Counted from the stretch's first letter, positions 42,072-52,215 are shown. The stretch: DNA of 52,215 nucleotides from an uncultured Bacteroidota bacterium (GCA_902526075.1 CABZJM010000010.1:1-52215), one strand, 5' to 3'. Notes: a model not told the origin generated them from the sequence alone. A program made the numbers and translations.

Positions 42072-42935
42072 TTGGATATGAACAAAATCGAAACTTTGCA
42101 TTCAAATGTTTTTTCCAAAAAAAATGTAGAATTATTTGAAAAAAACATTATGTTTTTGGCAGTTGGAGGTTTTATTATACACCTGCTTTTGATATTTTTT
42201 GAAAATTTTTATGCAGTAGATTTATTTTCATCTAAAACAAATTTATCAAGTAATCCAATTTCCGCCCTATACACGCCATTCACCTTCATTCTTGTTTATG
42301 AAGCGTTTCTATTGATACATTATCTACCAAGGTCTTTTACAACGTCAGTTGCAAAAGAATATGAAATTATTTCTCTTGTTTTAATTAGAAAAATTTTTAA
42401 AGATTTACCTGAACTAAGTTTAGACAGTACAACTATTTTAAGTTTGAACAATTTACAATTAATTTATGATCTACTTGCGGTTATTGTAATCTTTTACTTG
42501 ATTTATTTGTTTAAGAAAACATGGGTCAATATCCCTAAACGAAAAACAAATAAAAGCTTAAATAAATTTATTAGTTACAAAAAGCTAATTTCAATTTTAT
42601 TAGTTCCAACACTTATTATACTTTGTTTTATTAATTTTTATGAATGGGTAATACAAGTGTTTATCGCAGAAGAAAATGTAACGAATTTAAATGGTTTCTT
42701 TATTGATTTTTTTACAATCCTGATTCTTGTAGACGTATTTATTCTTTTGATTTCATTTCAGTTTACGGAGAGATATTCTCAGCTCATCAGAAACACAGGC
42801 TTTATAATTTCAACCATTTTACTAAGGCTTTCTTTTGGTGCTGAGGGACTTTACAGTATTCTATTACTTATACTTGGGGTTGTTTTTGGACTTGTTATCT
42901 TAAGGATATACAAATTGGCAGAAGAAACATATTAG
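42072..42935 (+). CDS. Unknown integral membrane protein (287 aa)
   Basis: About seven hydrophobic segments: near 28-44, 70-88, 132-148, 172-192, 210-232, 240-258 and 262-280. The N-terminal 25 residues and the loop IFKDLPELSLDS are hydrophilic. No family is recognised; the arrangement is that of a conserved flavobacterial membrane protein. An ATG two codons in (MNKIETL) is an alternative start. The AlkA gene starts 6 bp after it, so they are likely co-transcribed. Confidence 0.65.
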   Translation: MDMNKIETLHSNVFSKKNVELFEKNIMFLAVGGFIIHLLLIFFENFYAVDLFSSKTNLSSNPISALYTPFTFILVYEAFLLIHYLPRSFTTSVAKEYEIISLVLIRKIFKDLPELSLDSTTILSLNNLQLIYDLLAVIVIFYLIYLFKKTWVNIPKRKTNKSLNKFISYKKLISILLVPTLIILCFINFYEWVIQVFIAEENVTNLNGFFIDFFTILILVDVFILLISFQFTERYSQLIRNTGFIISTILLRLSFGAEGLYSILLLILGVVFGLVILRIYKLAEETY

Positions 42936-42941
42936 CTTTTA

Positions 42942-43559
42942 ATGAGAAATTCCATCAGGTTAGCTTATGACCATTTGACAAAAGATAAAGTAATGTCCTT
43001 TCTAATTGATAAATTTCATGATAAAATTGATTGGGGCAACAGATATAATTCAAATTATCCCCTTTCTATTGCGAACCTTATTATTGAACAGCAAATAAGT
43101 TTCAAAGCAGCGATAACTGTTAAGAAAAGATTTGCAAAAATAGTTGATAAAAAATCTCAATCTGAAATAATTAAAATTTCAACTACTGATCTTCAGTCTA
43201 TCGGGATTTCCTTCCGTAAAGCAGAATATATTAAAAATGTTTTCCGTTTTTTTAAAAATAAAACTATTGATTTTGATAAAATGTCAGACAAAGAGGTTAT
43301 TGATTGTTTAGTTGCAATTAAAGGCGTAGGAGAGTGGACAGCTCAGATGTTTTTAATATTCAATTTATTTAGGCAAGATATTTTTTCTCCCAAGGATTTG
43401 GCATTAATCAATAGCATAAAGAAAAATTATCTGATGGAGTCAGTTGGAAAAGTTGAAATTGAGAAACTAACAAGAAAATGGGCCCCTTATAACTCGATTG
43501 CATGTCTTTTGCTCTGGGAATCAGTAGAAAATCAGATTTTTTTCAAAGACCATAAGTAG
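42942..43559 (+). CDS. DNA-3-methyladenine glycosylase II (AlkA-like)
   Basis: A base-excision repair glycosylase of the HhH-GPD superfamily, 205 residues, lacking the N-terminal domain of E. coli AlkA. The helix-hairpin-helix is VAIKGVGEWTAQMFL (about 124-138). The catalytic aspartate is D152 in FSPKDLALI. The family opening LIIEQQISFKAA lies at residues 47-58. It removes alkylated bases such as 3-methyladenine. It is 6 bp after the membrane-protein gene. Confidence 0.88.
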   Translation: MRNSIRLAYDHLTKDKVMSFLIDKFHDKIDWGNRYNSNYPLSIANLIIEQQISFKAAITVKKRFAKIVDKKSQSEIIKISTTDLQSIGISFRKAEYIKNVFRFFKNKTIDFDKMSDKEVIDCLVAIKGVGEWTAQMFLIFNLFRQDIFSPKDLALINSIKKNYLMESVGKVEIEKLTRKWAPYNSIACLLLWESVENQIFFKDHK

Positions 43560-43664
43560 TTGGTTTTTATATAATTAAAGTTCTAAATTTCTTTATTTTT
43601 TTTTACAGATTAGGCTCTTCAAAAAAAATTAACAAATAAATTGGTTAATTATATATAAAAATTT

Positions 43665-43672
43665 TATATTTG
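43665..43672 (+). promoter_or_regulatory. tuf promoter (-7 element)
   Basis: TATATTTG matches TAnnTTTG, with TTGG at 43641-43644 as the -33 element 20 bp upstream. It is 33 bp before the tuf ATG. The best-formed promoter in the window. Confidence 0.75.
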
Positions 43673-43705
43673 CGCTCATTTTAAAAGCAACTAAAATATT
43701 ATATT

Positions 43706-44893
43706 ATGGCAAAGGAAAATTTTGATCGTTCGAAACCGCACTTAAATATCGGTACTATCGGACATGTAGATCATGGTAAAACTACGCTCACAGCTGCTAT
43801 TACAACAGTATTAGCTGATGCTGGTTTATCTGAAAAAAGAGATTTTGATACTATTGATAATGCCCCTGAAGAAAAAGAAAGAGGTATAACTATCAATACT
43901 TCACACGTTGAGTATGCAACTGAAAATCGTCATTACGCTCACGTAGACTGTCCAGGTCACGCCGACTATGTCAAAAACATGGTAACTGGTGCTGCACAAA
44001 TGGACGGGGCAATACTTGTTGTTGCTGCTACTGATGGGCCAATGCCACAAACTCGTGAGCACATTCTTCTTGGAAGACAGGTTGGTATCCCAAGAATTGT
44101 TGTATTCATGAACAAAGTAGACATGGTAGATGATGACGAGCTTTTAGAACTTGTTGAAATGGAGATTCGTGAATTATTATCATTCTACGAATATGATGGT
44201 GACAACGGACCTGTTATCGCTGGTTCTGCATTAGGAGCTCTAAATGGCGAGCAAAAGTGGGTTGACACAGTTTTAGAATTAATGAAAAATGTTGACTCAT
44301 GGATTGAATTACCCACTAGAGAGGTTGATAAAGACTTTTTAATGCCAATTGAGGATGTATTCTCAATTACTGGTAGAGGTACTGTAGCCACGGGTAGAAT
44401 TGAAACAGGTGTTGCCAATACTGGTGACGCAGTTGATATCATTGGAATGGGTGCAGAAAAATTAACTTCTACTGTAACTGGTGTTGAGATGTTCCGTAAA
44501 ATCTTAGATAGAGGTGAAGCTGGTGACAACGTAGGTATCCTGCTAAGAGGTATTGAAAAAACTGATATCAGTAGAGGAATGGTTATCTGTAAACAAGGAT
44601 CTGTAACTCCACATAAAAAGTTTAAAGCAGAGGTTTATATTCTTAAAAAAGAAGAAGGTGGGCGTCACACTCCATTCCATAATAACTATAGACCTCAGTT
44701 CTATGTAAGAACTACTGATGTAACTGGTACAATTGAGTTACCATCTGGAGTTGAAATGGTTATGCCTGGTGACAACTTAACAATTACAGTTGACTTAATA
44801 CAGCCAATTGCAATGAACGTTGGTTTACGTTTTGCTATCCGTGAAGGTGGTAGAACTGTAGGTGCTGGTCAGGTTACTGAAATTTTAGACTAA
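43706..44893 (+). CDS. tuf: Translation elongation factor EF-Tu
   Basis: The GTPase that carries aminoacyl-tRNA to the ribosome, 395 residues. G1 is [10 protein letters not shown], switch I contains the [12 protein letters not shown] segment, G3 is DCPGHADYV, and G4 is MNKVDMVDD. Domains 2 and 3 follow with [18 protein letters not shown] and a terminal [10 protein letters not shown]. Codon usage looks biased as in highly expressed genes. It has its own strong promoter and is followed by a perfect hairpin before tRNA-Trp. Confidence 0.98.
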   Translation: MAKENFDRSKPHLNIGTIGHVDHGKTTLTAAITTVLADAGLSEKRDFDTIDNAPEEKERGITINTSHVEYATENRHYAHVDCPGHADYVKNMVTGAAQMDGAILVVAATDGPMPQTREHILLGRQVGIPRIVVFMNKVDMVDDDELLELVEMEIRELLSFYEYDGDNGPVIAGSALGALNGEQKWVDTVLELMKNVDSWIELPTREVDKDFLMPIEDVFSITGRGTVATGRIETGVANTGDAVDIIGMGAEKLTSTVTGVEMFRKILDRGEAGDNVGILLRGIEKTDISRGMVICKQGSVTPHKKFKAEVYILKKEEGGRHTPFHNNYRPQFYVRTTDVTGTIELPSGVEMVMPGDNLTITVDLIQPIAMNVGLRFAIREGGRTVGAGQVTEILD

Positions 44894-44914
44894 AAAAAAC
44901 CCATAATAGACGTT

Positions 44915-44948
44915 AAGGTATTTTGTTTGTCGTCAAACAAAATACCTT
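44915..44948 (+). terminator. 15-bp perfect hairpin between tuf and tRNA-Trp
   Basis: AAGGTATTTTGTTTG (44915-44929) pairs without mismatch with CAAACAAAATACCTT (44934-44948) around loop TCGT. No T-run follows, so it is not a classic terminator. It may be a processing or 3'-end-stabilising structure, or a partial attenuator. Confidence 0.6.
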
Positions 44949-44959
44949 GACTTGTGTTT

Positions 44960-45032
44960 ACGGGTTTAGCTCAGTTGGTAGAGCACTGGTCTCCAAAACC
45001 AGGTGTCGGGAGTTCGAGTCTCTCAACCCGTG
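44960..45032 (+). tRNA. tRNA-Trp (CCA)
   Basis: 73 nt. Acceptor ACGGGTT pairs with AACCCGT, discriminator G, CCA not encoded. The anticodon stem CTGGT/ACCAG holds loop CTCCAAA with anticodon CCA. It is in its usual place between tuf and secE; secE begins 15 bp after it. Confidence 0.95.
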
Positions 45033-45047
45033 CAAAAAAAATATAAT

Positions 45048-45242
45048 ATGACAGGAATTGTTAAATATGTTAGAGAGTCTTTTGAAGAATTAAAGTCACA
45101 TGTTAGTTGGCCTAGTTTTAATGAAGGATTGAATTTAACAGTTTTAGTTGCTGTATTTTCAGTGATTTTTTCACTTATTATTTGGGGATTAGATTCTATG
45201 TTTAGTAGAGTTATTAAAGAATTTTTTAATCTTATAAGTTAG
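45048..45242 (+). CDS. secE: Protein translocase subunit SecE
   Basis: A 64-residue single-helix subunit of the SecYEG channel in the inner membrane. The ATG at 45048 (MTGIVKYVRESFEEL) is chosen because upstream in-frame codons fall inside tRNA-Trp. The cytoplasmic amphipathic part, with ELKSHVSWPSFNEG, is the most conserved SecE motif, and the membrane helix spans about 28-50. nusG begins 6 bp later, the universal secE-nusG pair. Confidence 0.95.
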   Translation: MTGIVKYVRESFEELKSHVSWPSFNEGLNLTVLVAVFSVIFSLIIWGLDSMFSRVIKEFFNLIS

Positions 45243-45248
45243 ATAATT

Positions 45249-45806
45249 ATGTCTGATAAAAATTCGCTTTTTAAATGGTATGTTGTTAGGGCTGTTAGCG
45301 GTCAAGAAAATAAGATCAAGACATATATTGAAAATGAGATTACCAGGGTTGGTATGGATAGCTTTATTGAGGAAATTCTTGTGCCCTCTGAAAAAGTTGT
45401 TCAAATTAGAAACGGTAAAAAGGTTACAAAAGATAAAACCTATTTTCCGGGTTATATAATGATTAAGGCTAACTTAACCGGTGAAGTACCACACATTATT
45501 AAGTCTGTAACCAATGTTATTGGATTTTTAGGTGAGACAAAAGGTGGAGACCCTATTCCATTGCGACAAAGTGAAGTGAACAGAATGTTAGGTAAAGTCG
45601 ATGAGTTATCCCTGCAGGAAGAATCTGATATTATTATTCCATTTATTCATGGTGAAAATGTTAAGGTTATAGACGGACCATTTAACGGATTTGATGGAAC
45701 GATTGAAAAAATAAATGAAGAAAAAAGAAAACTTGAGGTTATGGTTAAAATCTTTGGTAGAAAAACACCATTAGAGCTTAGTTATATGCAAGTTGAAAAA
45801 TTATAA
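45249..45806 (+). CDS. nusG: Transcription termination/antitermination factor NusG
   Basis: A 185-residue factor that binds RNA polymerase and couples it to ribosomes or Rho. The NGN domain starts KWYVVRAVSGQENKI, with FPGYIMIKANL and SVTNVIGFLG. The C-terminal KOW domain contains ENVKVIDGPFNGFDGTI and ends LELSYMQVEKL. It is 6 bp after secE. rplK follows after 67 bp with no clear terminator between. Confidence 0.97.
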   Translation: MSDKNSLFKWYVVRAVSGQENKIKTYIENEITRVGMDSFIEEILVPSEKVVQIRNGKKVTKDKTYFPGYIMIKANLTGEVPHIIKSVTNVIGFLGETKGGDPIPLRQSEVNRMLGKVDELSLQEESDIIIPFIHGENVKVIDGPFNGFDGTIEKINEEKRKLEVMVKIFGRKTPLELSYMQVEKL

Positions 45807-45873
45807 ATGTTACATAATATAAAATGATACTATAGCTTCCAATAATAGGATCTTAGAAACTTAAATTAGTAAT

Positions 45874-46314
45874 ATGGCAAAAGAAATAGGTAAAGTTCTT
45901 AAGTTACAAGTAAGAGGAGGTGCTGCAAACCCATCTCCACCAGTAGGTCCTGCATTAGGAGCTGCAGGTGTAAACATAATGGATTTTTGTAAGCAATTCA
46001 ACGCTAGAACTCAGGATAAACCAGGGAAAGTTTTACCTGTGGTGATAACGGTTTTTAAAGACAAATCATTTGATTTTGTTATTAAAACTCCTCCAGCCGC
46101 CGTTCAACTTTTAGAGGCAGCAAGAGTTAAAAAAGGATCTGGAGAGCCAAACATTAATAAAGTTTCTAAGGTAACGTGGGACCAGGTCAAAGCAATCGCT
46201 GAAGATAAAATGGTTGATTTAAATGCATTTACTGTTGAATCTGCGATGAAAATGGTTGCTGGAACTGCTAGATCTATGGGTATAAATGTTAAGGGAGGTA
46301 AAGCCCCTGAATAA
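45874..46314 (+). CDS. rplK: 50S ribosomal protein uL11
   Basis: A 146-residue ribosomal protein of the GTPase-associated centre. The N-terminal proline-rich [18 protein letters not shown], which contacts elongation factors, and the rRNA-binding C-terminal domain with [11 protein letters not shown] and [11 protein letters not shown] are both intact. rplA starts 10 bp after the stop. Confidence 0.98.
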   Translation: MAKEIGKVLKLQVRGGAANPSPPVGPALGAAGVNIMDFCKQFNARTQDKPGKVLPVVITVFKDKSFDFVIKTPPAAVQLLEAARVKKGSGEPNINKVSKVTWDQVKAIAEDKMVDLNAFTVESAMKMVAGTARSMGINVKGGKAPE

Positions 46315-46324
46315 TTCAAATAAA

Positions 46325-47011
46325 ATGGGAAAATTAACTAAGAATAGAAAATTATCGGAAGCAAAAATTGATAATACTAAGTTATACAATTTAGACGAAG
46401 CATGTTCATTGCTTAAAGATATTACTACAACAAAGTTTGATGCATCTGTTGATTTAGCTGTAAGGTTAGGAGTTGATCCTAAAAAGGCTAATGAAATGGT
46501 TAGAGGTGTAGTTTCTCTTCCAAATGGAACTGGGAAAGACATGAAAGTTCTTGCTTTAGTTTCACCTGATAAAGAAGATGAGGCTAAGAAAGCTGGGGCT
46601 GACTTTGTTGGTCTTGACGAATATATTGACAAGATCAAAGGTGGTTGGACTGATGTAGACGTAATCGTAACTATGCCTAGTGTTATGGGTAAGCTAGGTC
46701 CATTAGGTAGAATTTTAGGACCTAGAGGCTTAATGCCTAATCCAAAAACTGGAACAGTTACTATGGATGTAGCAAAAGCGGTTTCTGATGTTAAGGCTGG
46801 AAAAATCGATTTTAAGGTTGACAAGGCAGGTATTGTTCATGCTCCGATTGGAAAAGTTTCTTTTTCGACTGATAAAATTGCCGGTAATGCAAGTGAATTA
46901 ATTCAAACATTGATAAAACTTAAGCCAACATCAGCAAAGGGTACTTACATAAAAAGTATTTTTATTTCATCAACTATGAGTCCTGGTTTAGCTATTGACC
47001 CTAAAATATAA
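46325..47011 (+). CDS. rplA: 50S ribosomal protein uL1
   Basis: A 228-residue protein of the ribosomal L1 stalk and, in many bacteria, translational repressor of the L11 operon. The ATG at 46325 ([10 protein letters not shown]) is chosen over an ATG at 46286 that overlaps rplK. The signature [20 protein letters not shown] is followed by [15 protein letters not shown] could not identify its regulatory RNA target by eye. It is 10 bp after rplK. Confidence 0.97.
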   Translation: MGKLTKNRKLSEAKIDNTKLYNLDEACSLLKDITTTKFDASVDLAVRLGVDPKKANEMVRGVVSLPNGTGKDMKVLALVSPDKEDEAKKAGADFVGLDEYIDKIKGGWTDVDVIVTMPSVMGKLGPLGRILGPRGLMPNPKTGTVTMDVAKAVSDVKAGKIDFKVDKAGIVHAPIGKVSFSTDKIAGNASELIQTLIKLKPTSAKGTYIKSIFISSTMSPGLAIDPKI

Positions 47012-47019
47012 TTGTAATT

Positions 47020-47535
47020 ATGACAAGAGAAGAAAAATCAGTAGCGATTAACGAAATAGTTGAAGTATTAAAGTCAAATCAAAACATTTATTTGGCTGAT
47101 ATTTCAGGCTTAAATGCTCTTGAGACATCAAATCTAAGAAGAATGTGTTTCAAAGCTGGTGTAAAATTATCAGTTGTTAAAAATACATTGCTTGAAAAAG
47201 CAATGGACGGTTCCAAAAAAGATTTTGGTGAGTTAAAAGAGACGCTTAAAGGTAATACTTCAGTTATGTTTGCTGAGGTTAGTAGTGCTCCTGCAAAGGT
47301 TATTAAGAATTTTAGAAAAAAATCTGAAAGACCGATATTGAAGGGTGCTATGATTGAAGAAGATATTTATATTGGTGATAGCCAGTTAGAAACATTATTT
47401 GCAATTAAGTCCAAAGAAGAATTAATTGGGGATATAATAATGTTATTACAGTCACCAGCAAAGAATTTAGTTTCTGCACTTTCATCAAGTGGAGGAAGAC
47501 TTTCAGGAATTCTTCAAACATTATCAAACAAATAA
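47020..47535 (+). CDS. rplJ: 50S ribosomal protein uL10
   Basis: A 171-residue protein that forms the base of the L7/L12 stalk. The N-terminal domain has IYLADISGLNALETSNLRR and LSVVKNTLLEKA, which bind rRNA near L11. The C-terminal helix (LVSALSSSGGRLSGIL) anchors L7/L12 dimers. It follows rplA by 8 bp and precedes rplL by 33 bp, the usual operon. Confidence 0.97.
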   Translation: MTREEKSVAINEIVEVLKSNQNIYLADISGLNALETSNLRRMCFKAGVKLSVVKNTLLEKAMDGSKKDFGELKETLKGNTSVMFAEVSSAPAKVIKNFRKKSERPILKGAMIEEDIYIGDSQLETLFAIKSKEELIGDIIMLLQSPAKNLVSALSSSGGRLSGILQTLSNK

Positions 47536-47568
47536 TTTAATATAATAAAGTAAAATAAAAACAGAAAA

Positions 47569-47949
47569 ATGGCAGATTTAAAAACTTTCGCAGAACAGTT
47601 AGTAAATTTATCAGTAAAAGAGGTAAGTGAGTTAGCTGACATTCTAAAAAATGAATATGGTATTGAGCCAGCGGCAACTGCAGTTGCAGCTCCTGCAGCA
47701 GCAGGTGCTGGTGCAGCCGCTGATGCAGGTGAAGAAAAATCAGAATTTGATGTAGTTCTCACAGCAGCAGGTGGATCTAAGCTTGCGGTTGTAAAATTGG
47801 TTAAAGAGTTAACAGGTTTAGGTCTAAAAGATGCTAAAGAGCTTGTTGATGGCGCACCAAAGACAATCAAAGAAGGAGTTAGCAAAGACGAAGCTGAAGG
47901 ATTCAAAAAATCCTTAGAAGAAGCTGGAGCTGAAGTTGAACTTAAATAA
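47569..47949 (+). CDS. rplL: 50S ribosomal protein bL12 (L7/L12)
   Basis: A 126-residue acidic stalk protein. The N-terminal dimerisation domain (about 1-33) is followed by the flexible Ala/Gly/Pro-rich hinge ([17 protein letters not shown]). The C-terminal factor-binding domain (about 53-126) contains [20 protein letters not shown] and [14 protein letters not shown] two-part hairpin lies between it and rpoB. Confidence 0.98.
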   Translation: MADLKTFAEQLVNLSVKEVSELADILKNEYGIEPAATAVAAPAAAGAGAAADAGEEKSEFDVVLTAAGGSKLAVVKLVKELTGLGLKDAKELVDGAPKTIKEGVSKDEAEGFKKSLEEAGAEVELK

Positions 47950-47968
47950 GCTCAACTTTAATCAAATT

Positions 47969-48006
47969 AAGGCATAGTTATAGATTAGTATCTATGACCA
48001 TGCCTT
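47969..48006 (+). terminator. Two-stem hairpin between rplL and rpoB (attenuator-like)
   Basis: Outer stem AAGGCAT (47969-47975) with ATGCCTT (48000-48006); inner stem ATAGAT (47980-47985) with ATCTAT (47990-47995) and loop TAGT. A short T-run (CCTTTTGG) follows. It probably lets only part of the ribosomal-protein transcripts continue into rpoBC, as the rplL-rpoB attenuator does in E. coli. Confidence 0.6.
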
Positions 48007-48057
48007 TTGGTGTAATTAAACGATTTTTTCAATATTCATTTTTAAAATAAAAACTAT

Positions 48058-51000
48058 ATGTCAACCAAATTAGCTGAAAGAATAAACTTTTCTTCAATTA
48101 AAAACGCTAGTCAGTATCCTGATTTTCTCGATATTCAGATTAAATCCTTCAAGGATTTCTTTCAATTAGAAACCAAATCAGATGAACGTGGAGAAGAGGG
48201 TTTATATAATACATTTCAGGATAACTTTCCTATTACCGATGCTCGAAATCAATTTGTATTAGAATTCTTAGATTATTTTGTTGATCCACCTAGATATTCC
48301 ATTCAGGAATGTATTGAAAGAGGATTAACATACAGCGTGCCACTCAAAGCTAGATTGAAGCTTTATTGTACAGACCCTGAACACGAAGATTTTGAAACAA
48401 TTGTCCAGGATGTATATCTTGGTACGATTCCATATATGACACCAAGTGGAACTTTCTGTATTAATGGTGCGGAAAGAGTAGTCGTTTCACAGTTACATAG
48501 GTCGCCTGGTGTATTTTTTGGCCAGTCTTTTCATGCAAATGGAACAAAGTTGTATTCAGCTCGTGTAATACCTTTTAAAGGGTCTTGGATAGAATTTGCA
48601 ACTGATATTAATAGTGTAATGTATGCATACATTGATAGAAAAAAGAAGCTTCCTGTTACTACGCTATTTAGAGCTATTGGTTATGAAAGAGATAAAGACA
48701 TTTTAGAAATATTTGATTTAGCAGAGGAGATAAAAGTTTCTAAAGCAAATCTAAAAAAGTATTATGGCAGGAAACTGGCAGCGCGTGTCCTTAATACTTG
48801 GCATGAAGATTTTGTTGACGAGGATACAGGTGAGGTTGTTTCAATTGAAAGAAATGAAATTGTACTTGACAGGGACACAGAGGTTGATAAAGACAATGTC
48901 GAGGAAATAATCGATTCGGGTGTTAAAACTATATTAATTCACAAAGAAATTACTCAACAGGGTGAATACGCTATTATTCACAATACACTTCAAAAGGACC
49001 CTACAAATTCAGAAAAGGAAGCTGTTGAACACATTTACAGACAGCTCAGAAATGCTGAGCCACCAGATGAAGAAACTGCCAGAGGAATTATCGATAAATT
49101 ATTTTTCAGTGACCAAAGATATAATCTTGGTGATGTGGGTAGATACAGAATGAATAAAAAACTTGGTTTAGATATCGGAATGGATAAACAGGTTTTAACA
49201 ACTGAAGATATAATAACCATTATAAAGTATTTAATAGAACTTATCAATTCAAAAGCTGAGATTGATGATATTGACCACTTGTCAAATAGAAGGGTTAGAA
49301 CAGTTGGCGAACAGTTGTCATCCCAATTTGGTGTTGGTCTAGCCAGAATGGCAAGAACAATCAGAGAAAGAATGAATGTTCGTGATAATGAGGTATTTAC
49401 ACCTATTGATTTAATTAATGCGAAGACTTTATCATCTGTTATTAATTCATTTTTCGGAACAAATCAGTTATCTCAATTTATGGATCAAACTAACCCACTT
49501 GCAGAAATAACCCACAAAAGAAGGTTATCCGCACTAGGTCCTGGTGGTTTGTCTAGAGAAAGAGCTGGTTTTGAAGTCCGTGACGTTCATTACACTCACT
49601 ATGGTAGGTTATGTCCAATTGAAACTCCTGAAGGACCAAATATTGGATTAATTTCATCATTAGGTGTCTTTGCGAAGATCAACAATATGGGATTCATTGA
49701 AACTCCTTACAGAAGGGTCAAGGGTGGCGTCGTTGATTTAAAGTCAGAGCCAGTATATCTCAGTGCAGAAGAAGAAGAAAACAAGCTAATCGCACAATCA
49801 AATATAAGCGTTGATAAATCAGGTAAAATACTAGACGAAAAGGTTATTGCAAGGCAAGAGGGAGACTTTCCTCTTACAGAACCTTCCAATGTACATTACA
49901 CCGATGTTGCACCAAATCAGATTGCATCAATTTCCGCATCTTTAATTCCTTTTTTAGAACATGATGATGCAAACCGAGCATTAATGGGATCAAATATGAT
50001 GCGTCAAGCTGTTCCATTATTATTACCACAGTCCCCAATAGTAGGCACTGGTTTAGAAAAGCAGGTTGCATCTGATTCTAGAGTTCTCATTAATGCCGAG
50101 GCAGATGGTGTTGTAGAATATGTTGATGCTAATGAGATTACAATAAAATATAACAGAAATAAAAACGAAGTTTTAACAAGTTTTGAATCCAATACTGTAA
50201 CATATAAACTTACTAAGTTTAAAAAGACAAATCAGGGTACTTGCGTAAATTTAAAATCTATTGTTTTCAAAGGAGATAAAGTTACTCAGGGTCAGGTTTT
50301 ATGTGAGGGATACGCAACAAACAATGGTGAATTAGCCTTAGGAAGAAACATACAAGTTGCTTTTATGCCATGGAAAGGTTATAACTTTGAGGATGCTATT
50401 GTAATTTCAGAAAAGGTAGTAAGAGATGATGTTTTCACATCAATTCATATTGATGAATATTCCATAGAGGTTAGAGATACGAAACTTGGTAATGAAGAAT
50501 TAACCAATGATATTCCAAATGTTTCTGAAGAGGCAACAAAAGATCTTGATGAAAATGGTATGATTAGAATTGGAGCTGAAATAAATGCAGGTGACATTCT
50601 TATAGGTAAAATTACACCAAAAGGTGAAAGTGATCCAACTCCGGAAGAAAAGCTATTAAGAGCTATTTTTGGTGATAAGGCAGGAGATGTTAAAGATGCT
50701 TCTCTTAAAGCCCCACCATCTCTTAAAGGTGTTGTCATTGATAAAAAGTTGTTTGCTAGGTCAGTTAAAGACAAAAGGAAGAGAATTCAAGATAAAGAAG
50801 ATCTAAAGTTATTGGAAGATTCGTACGATCTAAAGTTTTTGGAGCTTAAAAATATTTTAGTTGAAAAACTATACAGCGTATTAAACGGTAAAACATCCCA
50901 AGGTATATTTAATGATTTAGGAGAAGAAGTTTTTCCAAAGGGTAAAAAGTTTACTCAAAAAATGTTGAATTCTGCTGATGATTTTGCCCACTTAGTTTCA

Positions 51001-51870
51001 ACAAAATGGGTTACAGATAAATCAATAAACGAGATTGTTTCTCAAATTATTCACAATTATAAAATAAAAGAGAACGACTTACAAGGTTCATTAAGAAGAG
51101 AAAAGTTTACAATTTCAGTTGGTGATGAATTACCATCAGGTATATTAAAATTAGCTAAGGTATACATTGCAAAAAAGAGAAAGCTCAAAGTAGGGGATAA
51201 AATGGCAGGTAGACATGGTAATAAGGGAATTGTTGCCAAAATTGTAAGGGAAGAAGATATGCCTTTCCTTGAAGATGGAAAGCCTGTAGATATTGTATTA
51301 AATCCGTTAGGCGTACCATCCAGGATGAATATAGGCCAAATCTATGAAACTGTTCTAGGTTGGGCAGGTTTGAAGCTTGACAAAAAATACGCAACTCCGA
51401 TTTTTGATGGTGCGTCAATTGATGAGATTAATAAAATAACTGATCAAGCTGGTTTACCCAAATTTGGTCATACATACCTTTATGATGGAGGTACAGGTGA
51501 AAAATTTGATCAAGCTGCAACAGTGGGTGTAATTTATATGCTAAAGTTAGGACACATGGTTGATGATAAAATGCACTCCAGATCTATTGGTCCTTACTCA
51601 TTAATTACACAACAACCACTAGGAGGTAAGGCTCAGTTTGGTGGTCAAAGATTTGGTGAGATGGAAGTTTGGGCATTAGAAGCCTACGGTGCTTCAAGTA
51701 CTTTACGTGAAATTTTAACAGTAAAGTCAGATGATGTTATTGGAAGAGCAAAAACTTATGAGGCTATTGTAAAAGGTGAATCCATGCCTACACCGGGATT
51801 ACCTGAGTCATTCAATGTATTGATGCATGAGTTAAAGGGCTTAGGATTAGATATAAGATTAGAAGAATAA
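48058..51870 (+). CDS. rpoB: RNA polymerase beta subunit
   Basis: The 1270-residue catalytic-core subunit. The rifampicin pocket region carries [18 protein letters not shown] and [32 protein letters not shown]-type [19 protein letters not shown], and the late [26 protein letters not shown] and [20 protein letters not shown] are all in place. The C-terminus [10 protein letters not shown] is normal. The rifampicin cluster looks wild-type (D in FMDQ, H in THKRR, S in RLSALG). rpoC follows after 18 bp. Confidence 0.98.
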   Translation: MSTKLAERINFSSIKNASQYPDFLDIQIKSFKDFFQLETKSDERGEEGLYNTFQDNFPITDARNQFVLEFLDYFVDPPRYSIQECIERGLTYSVPLKARLKLYCTDPEHEDFETIVQDVYLGTIPYMTPSGTFCINGAERVVVSQLHRSPGVFFGQSFHANGTKLYSARVIPFKGSWIEFATDINSVMYAYIDRKKKLPVTTLFRAIGYERDKDILEIFDLAEEIKVSKANLKKYYGRKLAARVLNTWHEDFVDEDTGEVVSIERNEIVLDRDTEVDKDNVEEIIDSGVKTILIHKEITQQGEYAIIHNTLQKDPTNSEKEAVEHIYRQLRNAEPPDEETARGIIDKLFFSDQRYNLGDVGRYRMNKKLGLDIGMDKQVLTTEDIITIIKYLIELINSKAEIDDIDHLSNRRVRTVGEQLSSQFGVGLARMARTIRERMNVRDNEVFTPIDLINAKTLSSVINSFFGTNQLSQFMDQTNPLAEITHKRRLSALGPGGLSRERAGFEVRDVHYTHYGRLCPIETPEGPNIGLISSLGVFAKINNMGFIETPYRRVKGGVVDLKSEPVYLSAEEEENKLIAQSNISVDKSGKILDEKVIARQEGDFPLTEPSNVHYTDVAPNQIASISASLIPFLEHDDANRALMGSNMMRQAVPLLLPQSPIVGTGLEKQVASDSRVLINAEADGVVEYVDANEITIKYNRNKNEVLTSFESNTVTYKLTKFKKTNQGTCVNLKSIVFKGDKVTQGQVLCEGYATNNGELALGRNIQVAFMPWKGYNFEDAIVISEKVVRDDVFTSIHIDEYSIEVRDTKLGNEELTNDIPNVSEEATKDLDENGMIRIGAEINAGDILIGKITPKGESDPTPEEKLLRAIFGDKAGDVKDASLKAPPSLKGVVIDKKLFARSVKDKRKRIQDKEDLKLLEDSYDLKFLELKNILVEKLYSVLNGKTSQGIFNDLGEEVFPKGKKFTQKMLNSADDFAHLVSTKWVTDKSINEIVSQIIHNYKIKENDLQGSLRREKFTISVGDELPSGILKLAKVYIAKKRKLKVGDKMAGRHGNKGIVAKIVREEDMPFLEDGKPVDIVLNPLGVPSRMNIGQIYETVLGWAGLKLDKKYATPIFDGASIDEINKITDQAGLPKFGHTYLYDGGTGEKFDQAATVGVIYMLKLGHMVDDKMHSRSIGPYSLITQQPLGGKAQFGGQRFGEMEVWALEAYGASSTLREILTVKSDDVIGRAKTYEAIVKGESMPTPGLPESFNVLMHELKGLGLDIRLEE

Positions 51871-51873
51871 TAA

Positions 51874-52215
<342 letters not shown>

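Noticed and set aside
46219-46824. Long antisense open frame (about 200 codons) inside rplK/rplA
   Set aside because: It overlaps two certain ribosomal-protein genes on the other strand and has no recognisable protein character.

Overview
The window is an AT-rich (roughly 70% A+T by eye) chromosomal segment of a marine member of the Flavobacteriia (Bacteroidota). Support for this: a green-type proteorhodopsin with a blh carotene-cleavage gene beside it; promoters of the Bacteroidota type (TAnnTTTG near -7) before rpsU, the tRNA cluster, tuf, grpE and the cysteine synthase gene; almost no Shine-Dalgarno sequences except a very strong one before rpsU; a DnaJ with half of its zinc finger; and the order rpsU - xerC - tRNA cluster - tuf - tRNA-Trp - secE - nusG - rplKAJL - rpoBC. 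No species name can be read from the sequence.

Layout. 0-19.5 kb is ordinary core metabolism and envelope: pyrF, an MBL-fold hydrolase, a DUF4396 protein, an amidohydrolase and an M14 peptidase (its 3' end is broken by a deletion/frameshift), a DUF1684 lipoprotein, a fluoride channel, a DPP III-like lipoprotein peptidase, a MazG-like protein, ilvE, a TIGR01777 epimerase, grpE-dnaJ, a NatAB-type ABC exporter, a sigma-54 activator-type response regulator without a DNA-binding domain, an M28 peptidase and kdsA. 19.8-21.5 kb is the light-energy module: proteorhodopsin, a strong terminator, then blh, which makes retinal. 21.5-28 kb is a surface-polysaccharide locus on both strands (FemAB-like protein, flippase, sulfotransferase, three glycosyltransferases, an FdtA-type ketoisomerase). 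28-34 kb holds ftsE, a NamZ-like muramidase, a LolC/FtsX-type permease, cysteine synthase, an AGCS symporter, rpsU and xerC.

35.0-35.4 kb is a four-gene tRNA cluster (Thr-TGT, Tyr-GTA, Gly-TCC, Thr-GGT). The last tRNA is the integration site of a compact element of about 4.5 kb (35338-39874). The evidence is an 18-bp exact repeat of the tRNA anticodon arm at both ends, a 597-residue tyrosine recombinase next to the right end, 26-bp repeats just inside each end that look like arm-type integrase sites, and small genes of phage or plasmid character. A third, degenerate tRNA 3' half lies at 40503-40547, so the locus looks like a stack of two insertions. The smaller one, about 0.6 kb, carries one secreted-protein gene. 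I regard this element as the most novel part of the window; it may be a phage satellite or a minimal mobilizable island, but that is inference.

40.5-43.6 kb has accessory host genes (two tiny membrane proteins, a DoxX-like protein, a flavodoxin-fold oxidoreductase, an unknown membrane protein, an AlkA glycosylase). 43.7 kb to the end is the transcription/translation operon region: tuf, a 15-bp perfect hairpin, tRNA-Trp, secE, nusG, rplK, rplA, rplJ, rplL, another hairpin, rpoB and the first 109 codons of rpoC.
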